DNA from: Cudoniella acicularis
Taxonomy: Eukaryota > Ascomycota > Leotiomycetes > Helotiales > Helotiaceae
Length of the DNA: 11,265 bases
Direction of reading: 5' to 3'
Assembly (NCBI GenBank): GCA_013054445.1
Contig: JAAMPI010001699.1
Coordinates: 1 to 11,265, forward strand
How positions within the stretch are numbered: position 1 is the first letter of the stretch; each line of letters starts with the position of its first letter. A program made the position numbers and the translations under genes. Shown piece after piece: positions 7,722-11,265 of the stretch. The notes under the pieces were generated by a model. It saw only the letters and a program-made list of their open reading frames with translations. It had not been told where the DNA came from and did no database searches.

Positions 7722-9396
7722 ATGGCGGAAGCTAGGAAAGGTCTAGTGACCACGAATACGCAATCACCAGCTCACTCTGTCGAACCTAGGGAGGTCGAAA
7801 TACCCACAGGATGGAAATACAAAAGCTTGAAACTCGGACCCATCACCATTCCTTGGTATGCCTCACCTGAGTCGCAGTTGATCTTGGTGTCGTTCGTGTG
7901 CTTCCTGTGCCCAGGTAAGCCCGTGCAACACAATATCTTTCTTCAGGCCACTGACTACGTGAAGGCATGTTCAATGCTCTCAACGGCCTTGGTGGTGCAG
8001 GGCAGCTTAGCAAAAATGCTTATGCTAGTGACGCCTCAAATTCCGCGCTCTACGCTACTTTCGCTGTTGTCGGTTTCTTCGCCGGCACCGTCACCAACGC
8101 CCTCGGCATCAGAATCGCCCTCTCATTCGGTGGCCTTGGATACTGTGTCTACGTTGGCTCATATTTATGCTATAACCACACTCATAACCTTGGCTACATT
8201 GTCTTCGCTGGCCTCTTGCTTGGATGCTGTGCAGGCATTCTCTGGTCCGCGCAAGGCGCGATTATGATGTCGTATCCGCCGGAGAAACTCAAAGGCCGAT
8301 TCATCTCCTGGTTCTGGATAATCTTCAATTTGGGCGCTGTCATCGGCAGTCTGGTGAGCTGAAGTTGTTCAAAATAAAGTCAAACACAGGAAGCTAATTC
8401 CGACGCCAGGTTGAACTTGGCCTGAACATCCATACGTCAGACAACGACACCGTCAGCGATGGTACCTATATCGGCTTCTTGGTCCTCACATTCCTTGGAG
8501 CCTGCCTATCTTGGACGTTGGTTGATGCTAAGCACGTCGTGCGTCGTGATGGGTCTAGAATTATTCTAATGAAGCACCCGACGTGGAAGACGGAGATCCT
8601 CGGTCTTTGGGAGACACTTTGGAGTGATCCCTACATAATACTCCTCTTTCCAATGTTCTTCGCCTCCAATTGGTTCTACACATACCAATTCAACGATGTC
8701 AATCTCGCACAGTTCAACACGCGTACTCGCGCACTTAACAGCACGCTTTACTGGCTGGCTCAGATGTTTGGGGCTCTCATCTTCGGCCTTGCACTGGACT
8801 TCCCTTATATCAGGAGGACTACACGAGCAAAGGCTGCTTGGGTTGTTATGTTTGTCTTCACCTTCGCGATCTGGGGCGGAGGGTATGTTTTCCAGATGAA
8901 GTACACTCGCGAGGACACTGCCCTGGAGAATCACTTTGAATATGACTGGAAATCGAATGGCTATGTTGGACCGATGTTCTTGTACATTTTTTACGGCTTC
9001 TATGACGCAGCATGGCAAACGTGCGTGTACTGGTAAGCAATTTTGAGTCTGCATGGAAATTGGACTTCGCTAACCCAAGCCAGGTTTATGGGCGCCATTA
9101 GCAACAACAGTCGCAAGCTCGCCAACTTCGCAGGCTTCTACAAGGGCATTCAGTCAGCAGGCGCAGCTATCATCTGGCGTTTGGATGGGTTGAATAGCCC
9201 TCCGCCATATATGAACATGTTCGCTTCATGTTGGGTTCTGCTTGCCGGCAGCTTGGTCATTGCGCTCCCGGTCATGATTCTGAAGATCAAGGACACTGTG
9301 CCGGTCGAGGAAGACCTCAAATTTACCGACGAGACTATCGAGGACGTCATCGGCCACGAAGTCATTTACTACTCCCCTGAGCGGGAGAAGGTTTGA
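7722..9396 (+). CDS. UNC93-like MFS membrane protein
   Basis: Four exons: 7722-7914, 7965-8353, 8410-9032, 9084-9396, giving 505 residues with stop TGA. All three junctions keep the frame and rebuild family motifs. The N-terminus (~1-48) is cytosolic and polar. TM1 is near 51-70 and runs into CFLCPGMFNALNGLGGAGQ, the signature of fungal UNC93/DUF895 proteins. TM2-TM5 lie at about 92-112, 115-133, 141-158 and 177-196, with LWSAQGAIMMSYP between TM4 and TM5. TM6 is near 214-233, followed by a cytosolic loop (VVRRDGS, DPYIILLFPM) and six further hydrophobic segments in exons 3-4. The C-terminus is acidic (TIEDVIGHEV then YYSPEREKV). Length and ~12-TM layout fit the family. Animal UNC-93 regulates a potassium channel and UNC93B1 traffics receptors; in fungi these are MFS-like membrane proteins of unknown cargo. 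Start ATG in a CCATGG context. Confidence 0.93.
7915..7964 (+). other. Intron 1 of the UNC93-like gene
   Basis: 50 nt. Donor GTAAGC, acceptor GTGAAG, branch-like ACTGAC about 10 nt upstream. An earlier CAG at 7944-7946 would give an immediate TGA, so the AAG acceptor is chosen. It restores CPGMFNAL across the junction. Confidence 0.9.
8354..8409 (+). other. Intron 2 of the UNC93-like gene
   Basis: 56 nt. Donor GTGAGC, branch-like GCTAATT, acceptor ACGCCAG; phase 0. Unspliced reading hits a TGA within three codons. Confidence 0.9.
9033..9083 (+). other. Intron 3 of the UNC93-like gene
   Basis: 51 nt. Donor GTAAGC, branch-like GCTAACC, acceptor AGCCAG. The split Trp codon TG|G gives the continuous family sequence VYWFMGAISNNSRKLANFAG. 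Confidence 0.92.
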
Positions 9397-10282
9397 GTGA
9401 TTGTCTTTTAGGCGTCGATCATTTGCGATCTAGTCGCTAACTTCCACAACTTACGCGTGAGGTGTCAGGGGGTGTTCGCAAGTCCTATACACCCTATCGG
9501 CTTCTTCGGGAATGGCTTTCAGTACTAATTCGGGTGGCCAGCGATGCCCTAAGGGAGGAACATAAGCCGCAGAACTCCCTTTTATAAAAGATTAAGAGTT
9601 AGTTTTTGGCCTTATTTTTCTTTAATTTGTGTCACGGTTATGTTAAAATTTAACTTTAATTAGTTGAGGGGTATAGGCGTATAACGTTTATGGATTACCC
9701 GCTGGTAGCTCCAAGGTGGGACGTTAGGATGTAGGCAGCATGCACGAGAGTAATAAGTCAGAAGTCCCGTACAGGATCTGATAATAAGAATGTATTGCCG
9801 AATACTACGTTGAGTTGAGCACGAAGCTCCTGTCTAAGGAAAACCTATTCATTATATAGAACCTTCCTGCCCTAGCCTGAAGTGGCCCGAGAGGCCCGAC
9901 CCTAGGTCGTCCTCCAACTCCAACACTCTTGAAAGAACGTTGGCAGCATCTGGCAACATGGTGACGAGGTACATTGCTCTCGATCCAGCGATCGCTTGGC
10001 TTAAGATCTTTCTCCACTGTTTCTATCATCCTGTTCAGTTAGATCGCCAAGATGGCGATAGCTCCCGCCGAGAGAAGCTTAGAAAAGCTTGGGTTCTACT
10101 TTACTTCCCGAATTCCGTTTCCTCTCCTTTCCTACGCGATCGCATCTCTTCATCGACAGCATCAATTCCATTTTATCATAGGAGCAGCAGCGAGTGCTTG
10201 CGGTACTCAAACAATAGAGGATATATTCTGTGGCTGCTTATTCTAGGCAGCAATGCGAAATGCCTCACTTACGAGCCTGGTA
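9397..10282. other. Gene-free interval downstream of the UNC93-like gene
   Basis: Includes the 3' end of the UNC93-like gene. An AT-rich stretch at 9580-9670 contains TTTTATAAAA. I found no coding region: open frames at 9805-10029 (minus) and 9940-10314 (plus) have no recognisable motif and overlap, and the second runs into the MITE. Confidence 0.55.
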
Positions 10283-10533
10283 CCAGAAGTCTGTGTTTTA
10301 CAGGGCATATTTAAGCGATTTTTAGGCTCCGAGACCCCATCTTCAGGCTTCTAAAAGTAAAGTCGTCGCGATCACTTCAAAGTTGTGAAATAACTACAAA
10401 TAATTATGATATAATATTTAAGAATCGCGAGTTTAAGAAGGCAAAGATACTTTCTATTAAGTAGTATTTTAAAGTGCGCAAATTTTGATTTTTGGTTTAC
10501 TAGTAAAATGCCCTGTAAAACACAGACTTCTGG
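10283..10533. mobile_element. 251-bp TA-flanked MITE (Tc1/mariner type)
   Basis: The 26-bp terminal inverted repeats are perfect: 10283-10308 begins CCAGAAGTCTGTGTTTTACA and 10508-10533 is its exact complement. TA lies on both sides (10281-10282 and 10534-10535), the target duplication expected for Tc1/mariner-type elements. The inside is AT-rich and has no transposase, so it is non-autonomous. As with the 6235 palindrome, partial symmetry continues outside the TA (ACGAGCCTGG versus the complement ACAAGCCTCG). The perfect repeats suggest fairly recent activity compared with the foldback element. Confidence 0.8.
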
Positions 10534-10535
10534 TA

Positions 10536-10790
10536 CGAGGCTTGTTAATTAGTTGAAGCAATTTGGGATATATCACCGCAGCGGCACAGCACCTGCCCCG
10601 GTGTCGCGCGCTAATACAAACTCCTTCCGGATAACCATTCCATTTCAACCGTAAGGTTAAACCACATTATTTGTCTGCCCTGTCTTCCTTTTTTCTATTG
10701 ACATTTTCCCAACTCAATTGGGACGTCTGAAAACTGAATTGAGCAGCAGGACGACACAGCAAGAAGTTGGGGATTGAAGACGAAGCAGCC
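10536..10790 (+). promoter_or_regulatory. Promoter region of the small secreted protein gene
   Basis: About 255 bp between the MITE and the ATG. It contains a C/T-rich run near 10676-10697 and an inverted pair CTCAATT / AATTGAG (about 10713 and 10736) close to the start. Nothing else distinct. Confidence 0.4.
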
Positions 10791-11187
10791 ATGATGTACG
10801 CGACGACGATACTTGGACTGGTGACCATGATGGCGATAGGAGGACAGGCGCATGAGGGCAGGAATGTTTACGAGAGAGCGCTCAGTGCGCGACAGAGCGC
10901 GAACGCGAGTGCGGAGTTGGCATATTGTAAGATTACGTTTAGTCCCTCCTTCAATTTCTCCATCTTGCATATATCTGAATCCACCTCTCATCAATTTGCG
11001 AGCATTGAATAACTCTTCATACATGAGAATCAAGCTAATTGAAAATCATGACAAACAGTGCAAGAGGTCTGCTACCCCAACGTAACCGAACCCGTTATTC
11101 CACCTTGCCAAGAAATCACGAATATCGAATCCGCCTGCACTCCCAACGGCACATCCTCCCTCGACCTCCTTGCGCACGCAGAATGCA
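10791..11187 (+). CDS. Small secreted cysteine-containing protein, 5' part
   Basis: Exons 10791-10926 and 11059-11187 are visible; the gene continues past the window after a second intron. Residues 1-20 form a signal peptide: a hydrophobic core (TTILGLVTMMAIGG) and a likely cut after GQA. The mature part begins HEGRNVYERA. Splicing yields LQEVCYPNVT, then a Cys- and Pro-containing stretch with cysteines at residues 50, 62, 72 and 88 and N-glycosylation sequons at N38, N53 and N75. The spacing QEVCYPN..PPCQEI..IESAC..NGT..LLAHAEC resembles a family of fungal secreted proteins I have seen, in which the last Cys is followed by M-C. The phase-1 end (TGC A|) would allow exactly that. The likely role is extracellular or cell-wall related, possibly effector-like; no specific function is known to me. 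ATG at 10791 is directly followed by a second ATG (10794), which could also start it. Confidence 0.78.
10927..11058 (+). other. Intron 1 of the small secreted protein gene
   Basis: 132 nt. Donor GTAAGA, branch-like GCTAATT at about 11034-11040, acceptor ACAAACAG. Splicing joins T|TG (Leu) and opens 43 further codons with regular cysteines, which is the main support for this boundary. Confidence 0.75.
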
Positions 11188-11265
11188 GTTCGTATACCCC
11201 TCTCCTTCAGCCCTCCTTCTCTGACTTCTCACCGTCTATCCATCCCATTCAATTCCAACACATCC
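11188..11265 (+). other. Start of intron 2 of the small secreted protein gene (acceptor outside the window)
   Basis: Donor GTTCGT at 11188 in phase 1, followed by a strongly pyrimidine-rich stretch to the window end. The only nearby AG acceptor (11209-11210) would leave a 23-nt intron, too short to splice. Read through as exon, the sequence gives a Ser/Pro/His-rich tail unlike the preceding Cys-rich part. It is therefore more likely intron. Confidence 0.5.

Noticed and set aside
9484..9677. Possible short inverted repeat CCTATACACC / GGGGTATAGG
   Set aside because: Only about 9 of 10 bases match, with no extension or flanking duplication; too weak to call an element.
9805..10314. Open frames at 9805-10029 (minus) and 9940-10314 (plus)
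   Set aside because: They overlap antisense, no motif was found, and the plus frame runs into the left end of the TA-flanked MITE.
10695..11033. 112-codon open frame on the minus strand
   Set aside because: Antisense to the signal-peptide exon and intron of the secreted-protein gene, which has better support from splicing and the cysteine pattern.
1..11265. A biosynthetic or otherwise co-functional gene cluster
   Set aside because: The five genes belong to unrelated families, have mixed orientation and large gaps, and no tailoring or regulator set is present.

Overview
The window is from a filamentous ascomycete (Pezizomycotina). The evidence is short introns (mostly 49-56 nt, GT..AG, with CTAAC/CTAAT/CTGAC-type branch sites), long intergenic gaps, genes on both strands without operons, pyrimidine-rich promoters, and protein families typical of such fungi. 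A Dothideomycete is my guess from general resemblance; the sequence does not prove it. No RNA genes, CRISPR or bacterial-type features were seen.

Layout, left to right. (1) 1-250, minus: 5' end of an amidohydrolase-superfamily gene with its metal-binding HxH motif, cut by the window edge inside exon 2. (2) 251-1475: no credible gene; it holds three degenerate ~60-bp tandem repeats. (3) 1476-2687, minus: an intronless protein with one RanBP2-type zinc finger and a helical C-terminal domain carrying an Rx4H motif that resembles HEPN RNases. (4) 2688-3437: promoter of that gene with three CACGTG boxes, then a very AT-rich island. (5) 3438-6078, minus: a two-exon, 863-residue protein with a STAND/NLR-like N-terminal helical domain, TPR-like repeats and C-terminal ankyrin repeats, but no NACHT or NB-ARC ATPase. 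(6) 6079-7721: gene-free DNA rich in inverted repeats: a 47-bp TA-flanked palindrome, a ~581-bp foldback MITE-like element with ~180-210-bp arms, and a further 16-bp perfect inverted repeat framed by CACGTG. (7) 7722-9396, plus: a four-exon UNC93/MFS-like membrane protein of 505 residues, reconstructed through three introns. (8) 9397-10790: gene-free DNA with a 251-bp TA-flanked MITE with 26-bp perfect terminal inverted repeats. (9) 10791 to the end, plus: a small secreted cysteine-containing protein, incomplete at the right edge.

The genes do not look like one pathway or biosynthetic cluster. The theme is an accessory-type fungal region: a candidate NLR-like recognition protein, a candidate secreted effector-like protein and a transporter-like protein separated by non-autonomous transposon relics. 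The most unusual protein observations are the RanBP2 zinc finger joined to a HEPN-like motif, and the NLR-like architecture without a nucleotide-binding domain. The most unusual DNA structures are the inverted-repeat elements in the promoter regions.
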